Source of the DNA: Bacteroidales bacterium UBA3844
Lineage (GTDB): Bacteria; Bacteroidota; Bacteroidia; Bacteroidales; Paludibacteraceae
Assembly: GCA_002392915.1 (NCBI GenBank)
Contig: DGHQ01000010.1
Location: 1-64,000, forward strand
DNA: 64,000 nt
Reading direction: 5' to 3'
Shown: piece after piece, positions 53,220-62,015 of the stretch
Layout: each line of letters begins with the position of its first letter
Numbering within the stretch: the stretch's first letter is position 1
Program-made: the position numbers and the translations under genes
The notes under the pieces: generated by a model
What the model was told of the DNA's origin: nothing
What the model saw: the letters and a program-made list of their open reading frames with translations, nothing else
Databases searched by the model: none

Positions 53220-53447
53220 ATGATAAAAACTCAGGAGGCTTGCCGAAATGCAGGATGTGAAGTGGTAGACCATTTTACCCGCGCCGGTAAAATGGTCGGT
53301 CTAGGAAGTGGCTCTGTTAGAGAGGTTGACGACTACATGCTCACACGTTATGCGTGTTATCTTGTGGCTCAGAATGGAGATCCGAGAAAGCCTGAGATCG
53401 CTTTTGCTAAATCGTCTGCGACGTTTGTCAACAGATGTCTGGAATAG
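53220..53447 (+). pseudogene. Truncated duplicate of dinD
   Basis: A 75-codon reading frame whose residues 5-63 repeat the central part of DinD. From 53291 to 53409 the DNA is nearly identical to 52531-52649, with differences at only a few positions, then similarity stops abruptly and the frame ends after an unrelated 10-codon tail (KSSATFVNRCLE). The N-terminal 44 and C-terminal 165 residues of DinD are missing. It is most simply a recent partial duplication and unlikely to make a functional DinD. It contains a 28/30 palindrome at 53268-53297. Confidence 0.85.
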
Positions 53448-53605
53448 CGGCTGTTCCACGGTCGGAAAAATGAACAGATCTGTTGATGTTAAAATAAGTT
53501 AAAAACAACAATGCGGGGAGGGTGTTTGTCCTTTTTTGTTGTTACATTTGCATTGCTAAGTTTGTTGAGGTGTAATAACGCGATGTTGATTGATAACCAA
53601 ATAAT

Positions 53606-55030
53606 ATGGAAAGAATAGCTTCTTTTATTATGATGTTGTGCGTCTTTTGTATATCAAATGCCGCCAATTATTTAACATTTGCCGCCGAGGAGGATGGCTC
53701 TACGTTCGGAATCTTGAATAAAAATAATAATCCTGACGTCCAATATTCATTGGACGGTGGAGAAACCTGGACCGCATTGGTTAAAGGAGATGCCATCACG
53801 TTGGTTCATAAGGGTGACAAGGCTTTGCTGAGAGGGGATAATCCGGAAGGGTTCTCAAAGGGGTATGATAAATACTCATCTTTTACGATGACAGGAAAGA
53901 TTGCTGTCAGCGGTAGCGTGATGAGTTTGATCGACGGCACAGACGAAACCCTTGTTGTCCCTGCTGATTATTGTTTTTATAGTTTGTTCAAAGGTTGCAC
54001 AAGTTTGACGCAAGCCCCAGAATTGCCAGCCACAACGTTGGCAGAACGTTGTTATCAATATATGTTCTCGGGTTGCACTGGTCTGACACAAGCCCCAGAA
54101 TTACCAGCCACAACATTGGCATATAGTTGTTATGATAGAATGTTCTCGGGTTGCACAAGTCTGACGCAAGCCCCTAAACTTCCTGTCACAACATTGGCAT
54201 ATAGTTGTTATTATAGAATGTTCGAGAATTGCACCAGTCTGACACAAGCCCCAGAATTACCAGCCACAACGTTGGCAGAATTTTGTTATGAAGAAATGTT
54301 CTGGGGTTGCACTAGCCTGACACAAGCCCCAGAATTACCAGCCACAACGTTGGCATTTCATTGTTATGCATATATGTTCAAAGGTTGCACCAGTCTGACA
54401 CAAGCCCCAGAATTACCAGCCACAACGTTGGCAGAACGTTGTTATGACGGAATGTTCTGGGGTTGCACTAGCCTGACGCAAGCCCCAGAATTGCCAGCCA
54501 CAACGTTGGCGGTTTTTTGTTATTCCTCCATGTTCGAAGGTTGCACAAGTTTGACGCAAGCTCCAGAATTACCAGCCACAACGTTGGCGGATTTTTGTTA
54601 TGAATTCATGTTCTCAGAATGTACTAACTTGTCTGAAATCAGAGTCGCCTTCGTCGAGTGGAAAGACAGCTCTGATCAAGAGGATAACACTCATCTTTGG
54701 GTGAAAAATGTTGCCCCGACCGGCACATTCTACTGCCCGAAAGCGTTGCCGCTTGAATATGGATTAGACAGAATACCTGAGGGTTGGACGGTGAAATATA
54801 TCGATGAAGGTACTGGCGTAAACGATGCTGTGGCAAGTGAGACAACTGTATGGACAGAAGGAAACACTATCTATGTACGTGATTCAGAAGGTGATGTTGA
54901 AGTGTATGACATGTTGGGTAGACTGATCGTAAGTAAGCGTAATGGTCAGGAAAATATCCAGATTCCAGTGCCACAGAAAGGCATTTATGTCGTAAAAGTC
55001 GGAACAGAAACACATAAGGTGGTATTGTAA
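53606..55030 (+). CDS. BspA-like repeat surface protein with T9SS-type tail
   Basis: A 474-residue secreted protein: signal peptide (about 1-19), an unrecognised N-terminal region, then eight tandem 26-residue repeats (residues 130-337; GCTSLTQAPELPATTLA + variable + CY + variable + MF) of the BspA/DUF285 leucine-rich type. A linker (about 338-400) and a C-terminal beta domain follow (VEVYDMLGRLIVSKRN to GIYVVKVGTETHKVVL), which fits a short type-A T9SS sorting domain. Such proteins bind host or substrate surfaces. The DNA repeats are 78 bases and almost identical except at the variable codons. Confidence 0.85.
   Translation: MERIASFIMMLCVFCISNAANYLTFAAEEDGSTFGILNKNNNPDVQYSLDGGETWTALVKGDAITLVHKGDKALLRGDNPEGFSKGYDKYSSFTMTGKIAVSGSVMSLIDGTDETLVVPADYCFYSLFKGCTSLTQAPELPATTLAERCYQYMFSGCTGLTQAPELPATTLAYSCYDRMFSGCTSLTQAPKLPVTTLAYSCYYRMFENCTSLTQAPELPATTLAEFCYEEMFWGCTSLTQAPELPATTLAFHCYAYMFKGCTSLTQAPELPATTLAERCYDGMFWGCTSLTQAPELPATTLAVFCYSSMFEGCTSLTQAPELPATTLADFCYEFMFSECTNLSEIRVAFVEWKDSSDQEDNTHLWVKNVAPTGTFYCPKALPLEYGLDRIPEGWTVKYIDEGTGVNDAVASETTVWTEGNTIYVRDSEGDVEVYDMLGRLIVSKRNGQENIQIPVPQKGIYVVKVGTETHKVVL
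53993..54616 (+). repeat. Eight tandem 78-base coding repeats
   Basis: Each unit begins GGTTGCACNAGTYTGACRCA and encodes 26 residues. Most of the unit is nearly invariant. Change is concentrated in three short spots: two codons after CCAGCCACAACGTTGGC, two after TGTTAT and one after ATGTTC. Confidence 0.9.
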
Positions 55031-55229
55031 AATCACATATATTCCAACCATTATGTTTCCTTAATGGAATGAGGAGCTGAATCTCTTCGGTGGATATTAA
55101 ACAAGAGGGCGTATCAAAATTGATATGTCCTCTTTCCATATTTAACGTCAATTCGGTGAAATAGAAGAATGTTATAGCTGGAGAAAAATGAGGATTGTTA
55201 AGGGCGGAACGCCCTAACCCCCTGCTAAA

Positions 55230-55348
55230 GTGCGAGCCGAAGGCGAGCACACAGAATTTATAAAACCACAGAGGCACAAAGTTTACAGAGAAAGGCTACG
55301 CCTATTTTATGAGAAAAAGAGATAAGAAATCAATCATAAAGTGGAAAA
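55230..55348. repeat. Dispersed repeat of about 120 bases, copy 2
   Basis: It matches 15253-15371 block by block (GTGCGAGCCG, AGGCGAGCAC, AAAACCACAGAGGCACAAAG, AGAGAAAGGCTACGCC, TTTTATGAGAAAAAGAG, ATAAAGTGGAAAAA). Just before it lies a perfect small hairpin, AGGGCGGAACGCCCT (55201-55215). The 55031-55333 stretch holds only this repeat and AT-rich sequence. The right end reaches into the 3' end of a short minus-strand frame (55334-55549). Confidence 0.8.
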
Positions 55349-55549
55349 ACCCTTTCTTCTTATTTCTATTTCTTCATCCTTAAAATTTGAAATTATGACT
55401 GATTCTATTGCCATACTGTCTGGCACAAATCTTAAAAATCTCTTTATCAGTGAATTTTGTACGGAGTCTGGTGAGTTGGTCTCGACAGTTGTAGCTGAAA
55501 TGGAGAAGATCGTCAGCTGGCATAGCAATGCCCAAAATGCTTTTTTCAT
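55334..55549 (-). pseudogene. Short signal-peptide reading frame, probably truncated gene
   Basis: A 71-codon minus-strand frame beginning MKKAFWALLCQLTIFSISATT, a good signal peptide, then a short polar region. It starts 6 bases after the stop of the membrane-protein gene at 55556-56014, so it was probably the second gene of that operon. Its stop lies inside the dispersed repeat, whose insertion may have cut off the rest. It could also be an intact small secreted protein. No family is recognised. Confidence 0.45.
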
Positions 55550-55555
55550 TTCAAA

Positions 55556-56014
55556 TCATCTCTTTCTATACACAATCTTCGGAATCACAGGCTCAACCGC
55601 ATCCTTCAGGAATTCATCGAAATCTTCATAGTCGTTGAAGCAGAGTCTGGTGACGGTGGTCTCTTTCTTCATCAGGCAGAAATATCCGTACACGTCTTTG
55701 CCGTCTCTTCCTGTGCGGACATATTCAAGATAATAACCGTCGAACTTCTTCAAGTCTACCTCGCCTTCCTTGATCAAACCGAAGAATCTGCTCACTTTGA
55801 GAATCGTACCGTCTACTTCAAGACTTCTTGTCTGCATCACCAGACGATAGATGAGGAATCCTATGAATATCACTGTGAAGGCTGTGAAAATCATCCACCA
55901 ATGCTTTGGAGCTTCATCTGGCATTATAGAAAGCACTAGTCCGCAGATCACGGGCATCAATACGAAAATCGATGTGATGTAGTAGAATCTTGGTCTGAAT
56001 TTAGTCTTTGTCAT
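55556..56014 (-). CDS. Small two-helix membrane protein, unrecognised
   Basis: A 152-residue protein with two membrane helices (about 11-31 and 40-62) followed by a soluble region of about 85 residues with a strand pattern (SLEVDGTILKVSRFFGLIKEGEVDL...GYYLEYV) resembling the PH-like domains of small bacterial membrane proteins. I cannot name a function. It is transcribed away from the HAD phosphatase gene, and the short frame at 55334-55549 follows it closely. Confidence 0.75.
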   Translation of the reverse strand: MTKTKFRPRFYYITSIFVLMPVICGLVLSIMPDEAPKHWWMIFTAFTVIFIGFLIYRLVMQTRSLEVDGTILKVSRFFGLIKEGEVDLKKFDGYYLEYVRTGRDGKDVYGYFCLMKKETTVTRLCFNDYEDFDEFLKDAVEPVIPKIVYRKR

Positions 56015-56098
56015 ATTTGTTTTGTTCGTGTTTTTTGTAAAAATACTTTTTTGAAATCATATATCGGCAAATTCCGCTGAAAAGTTGAGGAAAAAATG

Positions 56099-56106
56099 TA
56101 TATTTG
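56099..56106 (+). promoter_or_regulatory. Putative -7 box (TATATTTG) before the HAD gene
   Basis: TATATTTG lies 23 bases before the start codon at 56129. No well-spaced -33 box was found. Confidence 0.4.
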
Positions 56107-56128
56107 CGAGAATTTGATATAGTTTGCA

Positions 56129-56854
56129 ATGAATAGACTAACGGCTCAGGTGAAAGAGAAATTGTCGGTGTTGAGGCTAAAGGCTGTCCTCTTCGATATG
56201 GATGGTGTGATCTTCGATTCAATGCCGCATCATGCGGTGGCATGGGTGAAGGCGTTTGCCGACGAGAAAATTGATTTCAATGAGTATGAGGCCTATAAGC
56301 GTGAAGGAATGACGGGAGTCGCTACGATTCAGGAGATGTTTCTTGCCCAAAAGGGCAGGGAGGCGACTGCTGAGGAGTGCGACAGAATCTACGCCACCAA
56401 GTGCAGATACTTTGAGCAGGAGGGTCCGGCAGGGGTGATGGCTGGCATCCGTGAGGTGTTGGAATTTGTCCGCGACGCTGGTTTGCAGATATATATCGTC
56501 ACAGGTTCAGGCCAGCATAGCCTGTTTGAAAAACTAGACTCTCTATTCCCGGGTATATTCGCACCGGAGAGAATGGTCACTGCCTACGACGTGAAAAAAG
56601 GCAAGCCAGATCCGGAACCATATCTGATGGCATTAAAGAAAGGCGGTTTTTCAGCAGACGAGGCTATCGTGGTGGAGAATGCTCCGCTTGGAGTGACGGC
56701 AGCACATGCCGCTAAAATATTCACGGTGGCTGTCAACACAGGAATCCTTCTTCCGGAGGATTTGTTGAGTAAGGGAGCAGATGTGCTTTTTGATGATATG
56801 TATGAGTTCAGATCAGCCCTTCCTGAAATGGTAGATTTAGGATTGAAAAAATAA
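56129..56854 (+). CDS. HAD-superfamily phosphatase / beta-phosphoglucomutase-like
   Basis: A 241-residue HAD subfamily IA hydrolase. The nucleophile motif is FDMDGVIFDS (Asp23, Asp25), followed by a helical cap (about 35-105), IVTGSG (motif II), GKPDPEPYL (motif III Lys) and VVENAPLGVTAA (motif IV). This pattern fits beta-phosphoglucomutases and small sugar-phosphate phosphatases; the substrate is unknown. It is followed 14 bases later by the hybrid two-component gene, suggesting a shared transcript. Confidence 0.88.
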   Translation: MNRLTAQVKEKLSVLRLKAVLFDMDGVIFDSMPHHAVAWVKAFADEKIDFNEYEAYKREGMTGVATIQEMFLAQKGREATAEECDRIYATKCRYFEQEGPAGVMAGIREVLEFVRDAGLQIYIVTGSGQHSLFEKLDSLFPGIFAPERMVTAYDVKKGKPDPEPYLMALKKGGFSADEAIVVENAPLGVTAAHAAKIFTVAVNTGILLPEDLLSKGADVLFDDMYEFRSALPEMVDLGLKK

Positions 56855-56868
56855 AAAAAGACGCGAGT

Positions 56869-59800
56869 ATGCGAGGATTAAGATACATATTAGCATTTGT
56901 TTGGTGCATTTTGTGGGGTGGCACGTTTGCCAGCCAGCAGCTCGCATTGTCTCGTTTCGACAACTATACACAGAAGGATGGCCTAAACTATAATATTGTG
57001 CAGTGCGCGTATCAGGATGCACAAGGATATATGTGGTTTGGCACAAGTCAGGGTCTACATCGTTTTGATGGATATTCATTCCATCCCTACAAGTATGGCA
57101 GTCAGGAAGGTCATGTCAGAGGAGAGCTGGTCCGTTGTATCTTTCAGGATTCACGAAGACGTTTTTGGGTCGGCACAGAGAATGGAGGCTTGAATATCTA
57201 TGAGCCTAAAAGCGAAACGTTCTCCGCTATACCGTTGAGTAAAAACGGGTTGGCAAAATATTCGGCAAACTCTGTAGTCGAGGACATGGAAGGCAAAATA
57301 TGGGTCGGAACGGATGAAGGACTTGCATTCCTTGGTGAAGGCTTGCTTCTTGAATACTATCAGTTCCAGGACTCGGAGGTCGGAAGCATACCATTTATAA
57401 AGACATTGACGGTAGACAAATACGGAAGATTGTGGATTGGCACAGGAGAGTCTGGTGTCAAACTTTTTGATCCGTCGACGGGAGATGTCAAGACTATTCT
57501 CCAAGATTTGGAGGTCCGTTCAATCTGTATCAGCAAAGATGGTGTGGTGTGGATAGGCTCATACGACAGAGGCGTATACACTGTTGACATCAACGATAAG
57601 AATAATGTAGAGTGTAAGCATCAGACGAATTTACCTACCTCGGGTGCGGAAGCTTCTGTAAAGGCGATATGTGAAGACCGGGATGGCAGAATCTGGATAG
57701 GCACTCGCTCCGGATTGATCTGTTATGATCGTGAGTCGCAACGATATGTTGTCAATGTCAATGATGTGCATAATGACATCACTCTTGTGCACAACTCAGT
57801 CATAGATTTATTCGTCGACAATAAAGGAGATCTATGGGTTTGTACGCGTGGAGGTATCAGCTACAGAAATAGTGAGAAACAACCGTTCGGACTAATCCAG
57901 GAGTCGAAAAATGACAATCGCTATCTGAATTGCGAGCAAGTTTACGCATTCTTGGAAGTTCCAGGCTCAAAAGTGTGGGTCGGAACAGAAAGCGGCGGTA
58001 TCAATGTCTATGACATGAAGAGTGGCAGATTTGAGTATATCACCCAGTCGAATTCAAACTTGTCGGTCAACAGCATAAAGAGTTTTGCAAGGGTCGGCAA
58101 CGAAATTCTGGTCGGCACTTACATGGGAGGCTTGAATGTGTTGGATATCAGCACCGGCAATGTCAAGCGAGTATACCGACATTCTGAAACAGACAGAACC
58201 TCTATCAACAGTGACAATATCTGGAGTATTTGCATTCGTCGAAACGGTGATGTCCTGCTGGGAACAGGCGACGGAGTAGACAAGTATAATCCGAATAACG
58301 GAACTTTCAGCCATATGGACAAACTGGCGTTCAACAAAGAGGTTTGGAAGGTTTTTGAAGACTCTGACAATGATTTGTGGATTTTCACTCCGGAAGAGAT
58401 AGTCGTATATCTTACGAAGGAAGATCGTACTCTCGTCTACAAAGAGCGAGCACGCTCTATAGCTGAAAAGGCAAAAAATCAATTCTTGGTAGGTAGTCTG
58501 GAGAGAGGTGTCGTTGAGTACAATAAATACACTGGAGAGGTAAGGACGATTTCAGAGAAAGATGGCTTGTCTAATAATAATGTGCAGTCGATTCTTGAGT
58601 GGGGCGATTACTATATTGTCTGCACAACGTCAGGAATGAGCCGGATAAAGAAAGAAAATAAGGAGATTGTAAACTATGATGAGAACGACGGATTGCAGAG
58701 CCGCCAGTTTCATTATGGAGCAGTGTATGTCTGCACTGACGGCAGAGTCCTGATGGGAGGAAATGCCGGATTCAATATAGTGGATTTTTCGGATGTCCGC
58801 GTGAATGAGTTCATACCGCCGATAGTGTTGGAGGACGTGAAAGTCTTCAATCAGGATGTGCAGGCAGATCAGATTTCAATTGATGAAAATACGGGAGAAA
58901 CATGCTTGAATTTGAATTACGACCAGAACATGGTGACATTCAGATATTCGGCTCTTTCTTATTCGCGCGCAGACAAGAACAGATTCAAATATCGTTTGGT
59001 CGGACAAAGTGACAATTGGATCGACGCGGGTCATGAAAACAAATGTACGTACACCAATTTGCAGCCTGGCTCTTATATCTTTGAGTTGAGGGGAGCCAAT
59101 TGTGACGGGGTGTGGAATGAAAAACCATTGAAAGTGCATCTTTATGTAAAGCCTCCATTCTGGAAGACATGGTGGTTCAAGACATTGATGACTCTGTTGG
59201 TGGTCGGACTTGTGCTGATGTATCTCTACCATTATCGCAGCCGTATGATTCTAAAAAACAAGTTGGTTTTGGAGAAGCAGAAGGCGGAAGAGATGGAAAA
59301 AGTGGAACAGCTGAAACTGGATTTCTTCACGAATATATCACACGAGCTTCGTACTCCGCTCACGTTGATTCTTGGTCCGTTGTCGAAAATTCTGAAAGAC
59401 GACGGGGTATCTTCCGAGTCGAAGCAGATGGCTGTGTTGGCGGAGCGAAACGCAAATAAGTTGCTGCGTCTTGTGAATCAGATTCTTGATTTCAGAAAGA
59501 TAGAAAGCGGTTCGTTGCAGGCAATATATAAGCCGGGAGATCTTCCTGCGTTGCTTGAGACAGTCGTCCGTGCGTTCCAGACAGAGGGAGAGGCAAAAGG
59601 TATAAAGATCTCGCTTGATGTCGACGATGCGGCTCGTGGCAGACGTATGCTGTTTGATTCTGATAAAATAGAGAAGATAGTCGACAATCTTGTTTCCAAC
59701 AGTATGAAATTCACACCGCGTGGAGGCTCAATCAGTGTGAAGCTAGACATATTGTCGCAGCATACATATTCTGAGGGCAACATCAGTGACAGCTATCAGA

Positions 59801-60864
59801 TAACTGTGGCTGACACAGGAAAGGGAATGACTGAAGAAGATCAGAAACATGTCTTCGAACGATTCTACCAGAGCAACGATGAAAAAGAGGCTGGAATAGG
59901 CACAGGAATCGGACTTAATCTCGTGTTTGATTTGGCAAAACTGATGGATGGAGAGGTGCTTCTAAACAGCAAAAAAGGAGAAGGCACAACATTCAGAGTC
60001 GTGTTGCCGTTGTTTGAGACATCAGAAAGCGTGGCGGAAGAAGAGGCTACAGAAAATAAAGAGGCGGCAGATAAAGACGACATTGATCCAGTCTCACTGT
60101 CGGGAGTGGACAAGCCGGTGCTTTTGATTGCGGAAGACAATGAAGAGCTTCGCAAATTTGTGGCAATTCATTTCGAGTCTAGATTCACTGTGGTTGAGGC
60201 TGAAGACGGAAGAATAGCATTGGAAAAAGCTGAGGAGCAGATTCCAGATGTGGTGATCACAGACTTGATGATGCCAAATATCTGTGGCGATGAGTTGTGT
60301 AATAAGTTGAAGCATGACGAAAGGACGTCGCATATTCCGATCATCCTGCTTACTGCCGTTCACAGCAAGGAGAGTGAGATAGAGAGTTTGAAGCGAGGCG
60401 CCGACGACTATATCACCAAACCATTTGATATAGAGGTGCTCGACCAGAAAGTGATGAACATGATGCGATTGAAGGAAAAGATTCGCAGTCGCTTCAAGAT
60501 AGAGATGATTTCAGAACCTACGAAGGTCGTAACTCAGTCGCCAGACGAAAAGTTTATGATCAGGGCGATGAAGGTTATTGAGGATAATCTTTCCGATGCG
60601 GATTTCGACATCGAGAAGTTTGCGGTGGAAGTGGGAGTCAGCCGCATGCAGTTGTATAGAAAGATGAACGCGATCACGGGAATGACCGTGAAGGAATTCA
60701 TTAGAAATATTCGTATCAAGCGAGCAAAACAGTTGCTTGAAGACGGTGCGATGACAGTCTCTGAAGTGGCATACAATGTCGGATTCAAAGACATCGCATA
60801 TTTTAGAAAGTGTTTTAAACAACAAGTAGGAATCAATCCTTCGGAGATTTCCAAGGGAGAATAA
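56869..60864 (+). CDS. Hybrid two-component system (sensor, response regulator and AraC-type output in one chain)
   Basis: A 1331-residue membrane sensor-regulator. Signal peptide (about 1-22); two beta-propellers made of Reg_prop repeats (about 30-680; repeated WIGT/WVGT-type blocks such as GYMWFGTSQGLHRFDGY and GRLWIGTGESGVKLFD); Y_Y_Y domain (about 690-755); one membrane helix (about 773-791); HisKA with phospho-accepting His825 (FTNISHELRTPLTLI); HATPase (about 925-1060; GTGIGLNLV); receiver domain (about 1083-1200; phospho-acceptor Asp1132 in ITDLMMP); AraC-type DNA-binding domain (about 1229-1331). Such proteins typically sense glycan fragments and activate nearby degradation genes. No SusC/D locus is adjacent, so its targets are unknown. 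Confidence 0.95.
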   Translation: MRGLRYILAFVWCILWGGTFASQQLALSRFDNYTQKDGLNYNIVQCAYQDAQGYMWFGTSQGLHRFDGYSFHPYKYGSQEGHVRGELVRCIFQDSRRRFWVGTENGGLNIYEPKSETFSAIPLSKNGLAKYSANSVVEDMEGKIWVGTDEGLAFLGEGLLLEYYQFQDSEVGSIPFIKTLTVDKYGRLWIGTGESGVKLFDPSTGDVKTILQDLEVRSICISKDGVVWIGSYDRGVYTVDINDKNNVECKHQTNLPTSGAEASVKAICEDRDGRIWIGTRSGLICYDRESQRYVVNVNDVHNDITLVHNSVIDLFVDNKGDLWVCTRGGISYRNSEKQPFGLIQESKNDNRYLNCEQVYAFLEVPGSKVWVGTESGGINVYDMKSGRFEYITQSNSNLSVNSIKSFARVGNEILVGTYMGGLNVLDISTGNVKRVYRHSETDRTSINSDNIWSICIRRNGDVLLGTGDGVDKYNPNNGTFSHMDKLAFNKEVWKVFEDSDNDLWIFTPEEIVVYLTKEDRTLVYKERARSIAEKAKNQFLVGSLERGVVEYNKYTGEVRTISEKDGLSNNNVQSILEWGDYYIVCTTSGMSRIKKENKEIVNYDENDGLQSRQFHYGAVYVCTDGRVLMGGNAGFNIVDFSDVRVNEFIPPIVLEDVKVFNQDVQADQISIDENTGETCLNLNYDQNMVTFRYSALSYSRADKNRFKYRLVGQSDNWIDAGHENKCTYTNLQPGSYIFELRGANCDGVWNEKPLKVHLYVKPPFWKTWWFKTLMTLLVVGLVLMYLYHYRSRMILKNKLVLEKQKAEEMEKVEQLKLDFFTNISHELRTPLTLILGPLSKILKDDGVSSESKQMAVLAERNANKLLRLVNQILDFRKIESGSLQAIYKPGDLPALLETVVRAFQTEGEAKGIKISLDVDDAARGRRMLFDSDKIEKIVDNLVSNSMKFTPRGGSISVKLDILSQHTYSEGNISDSYQITVADTGKGMTEEDQKHVFERFYQSNDEKEAGIGTGIGLNLVFDLAKLMDGEVLLNSKKGEGTTFRVVLPLFETSESVAEEEATENKEAADKDDIDPVSLSGVDKPVLLIAEDNEELRKFVAIHFESRFTVVEAEDGRIALEKAEEQIPDVVITDLMMPNICGDELCNKLKHDERTSHIPIILLTAVHSKESEIESLKRGADDYITKPFDIEVLDQKVMNMMRLKEKIRSRFKIEMISEPTKVVTQSPDEKFMIRAMKVIEDNLSDADFDIEKFAVEVGVSRMQLYRKMNAITGMTVKEFIRNIRIKRAKQLLEDGAMTVSEVAYNVGFKDIAYFRKCFKQQVGINPSEISKGE

Positions 60865-60875
60865 AGTGAAGAGGA

Positions 60876-61997
60876 ATGGCAAATAGCAAGAGTAGTTTTT
60901 TGCATAAACTGAATTTTAAGTATCGTCTTACCATTTTCAATGAGAACACATTGGAAGAGGCATGGCATATACGATTGTCGAGGTTGAGTGTGATTTCGGT
61001 ATGTTTTGCAGTCGCTGTGATCTATTTCTTGATTATTGCGGTGTTGATTATCAAGACTCCATTACGTTCGTTCATGCCTGGATACACAAGCGCGAATGAG
61101 CTTAGAAAACAGGTCATTTCTCAGGCGGTGCTTCTTGATTCACTCCAGGAACAGGCAAAAATCAACGATCAGTATCTGGCGATGTTGCAAAAGGTTGTGA
61201 CAGGTGATATTGCGGTAGGCGACAGTACGGCTTCACTTAAGGATGTTGTCAAGATGGATATGTCGAAGGTGCAGAATGAACCGTCGGATCGAGAAAATCA
61301 GTTTTGCTCACAATATGAAATTGCTCAGCGTTACGCGACAAATTCACAGATATCCGAAACAAGTAAAAACCGACTCATGCATCGCCCTGCACTTGGTGTT
61401 GTGCTTATGGGATTTGATCCATATTCGGGTGTGAATGGAGTGACTTTAAGTGTCGATCCATTGGAGAGTGTATACTCAGCTTTGGATGGCTCGGTCATCT
61501 TTGCGGGATATTCTGCCCACAACCGTTATTGCTTGCAGATACAACATTCAGAAAGTTTGGTGTCGATGTATAAGTTTACTCAGCCATTCTTGAAGAGAAT
61601 AGGTGAACGAGTGCATGCAGGAGAAATCCTTGCCACATTGCGAGGTGGAGAACCGTCGGAAATGACTTTTGAGTTGTGGCTCAACGGTCATCCACTTGAT
61701 CCAAATGATTATATTTCATTCTCAACACAGAAGAAAGCACCTGTTCAGCCAAAGGTCAAGAAGTATGAGGCTGAACCTGTGGATCAACCTGTTGTGAGAA
61801 GATCGCGTCGTGATTCAACACAAACAAGAGATACAACAACAAGAGTAAGACGTAGGAATGTTGAGGCTCCGGCAGAAGTGGCTCCTGCTGAGACACCTGC
61901 TCCAGCAGCATCTGAACCAGCACCAACTCCGGCTCCAGCTCCTGCACCATCTGCTCCAGCACCAGCGACAGAAACTCCAGCTCCGGCTGCAGAATAA
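60876..61997 (+). CDS. Degenerate LytM/M23-like protein with Pro/Ala tail
   Basis: A 373-residue protein with one N-terminal membrane helix (about 38-60), a short coiled region, and an M23/LytM-fold domain (about 165-275; SVYSALDGSVIFAGYSAHNRYCLQIQHSESLVSMYK, read in parts, then GERVHAGEILATL and FELWLNGHPLDPNDYI). The zinc ligands expected in active M23 peptidases are not present: the first His-Asp site is missing and HxH is replaced by FELW. It is therefore probably non-catalytic, like EnvC- or NlpD-type activators. A Pro/Ala-rich tail (about 325-373) ends it. It sits directly before dxr. Confidence 0.82.
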   Translation: MANSKSSFLHKLNFKYRLTIFNENTLEEAWHIRLSRLSVISVCFAVAVIYFLIIAVLIIKTPLRSFMPGYTSANELRKQVISQAVLLDSLQEQAKINDQYLAMLQKVVTGDIAVGDSTASLKDVVKMDMSKVQNEPSDRENQFCSQYEIAQRYATNSQISETSKNRLMHRPALGVVLMGFDPYSGVNGVTLSVDPLESVYSALDGSVIFAGYSAHNRYCLQIQHSESLVSMYKFTQPFLKRIGERVHAGEILATLRGGEPSEMTFELWLNGHPLDPNDYISFSTQKKAPVQPKVKKYEAEPVDQPVVRRSRRDSTQTRDTTTRVRRRNVEAPAEVAPAETPAPAASEPAPTPAPAPAPSAPAPATETPAPAAE

Positions 61998-62015
61998 TGA
62001 TAAAGTCAGATAGAA

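Noticed and set aside
53993..54616. Repeated 78-base units as a possible CRISPR or satellite array
   Set aside because: The repeats are an uninterrupted reading frame encoding BspA-type 26-residue repeats in a secreted protein.
55341..55631. A 96-codon plus-strand frame
   Set aside because: It is antisense to the membrane protein gene and to the signal-peptide frame, which are better supported.
56129..60864. A polysaccharide utilisation locus around the hybrid two-component gene
   Set aside because: No SusC/SusD-like pair or glycoside hydrolase lies beside it; the neighbours are a HAD phosphatase and a LytM-like protein.
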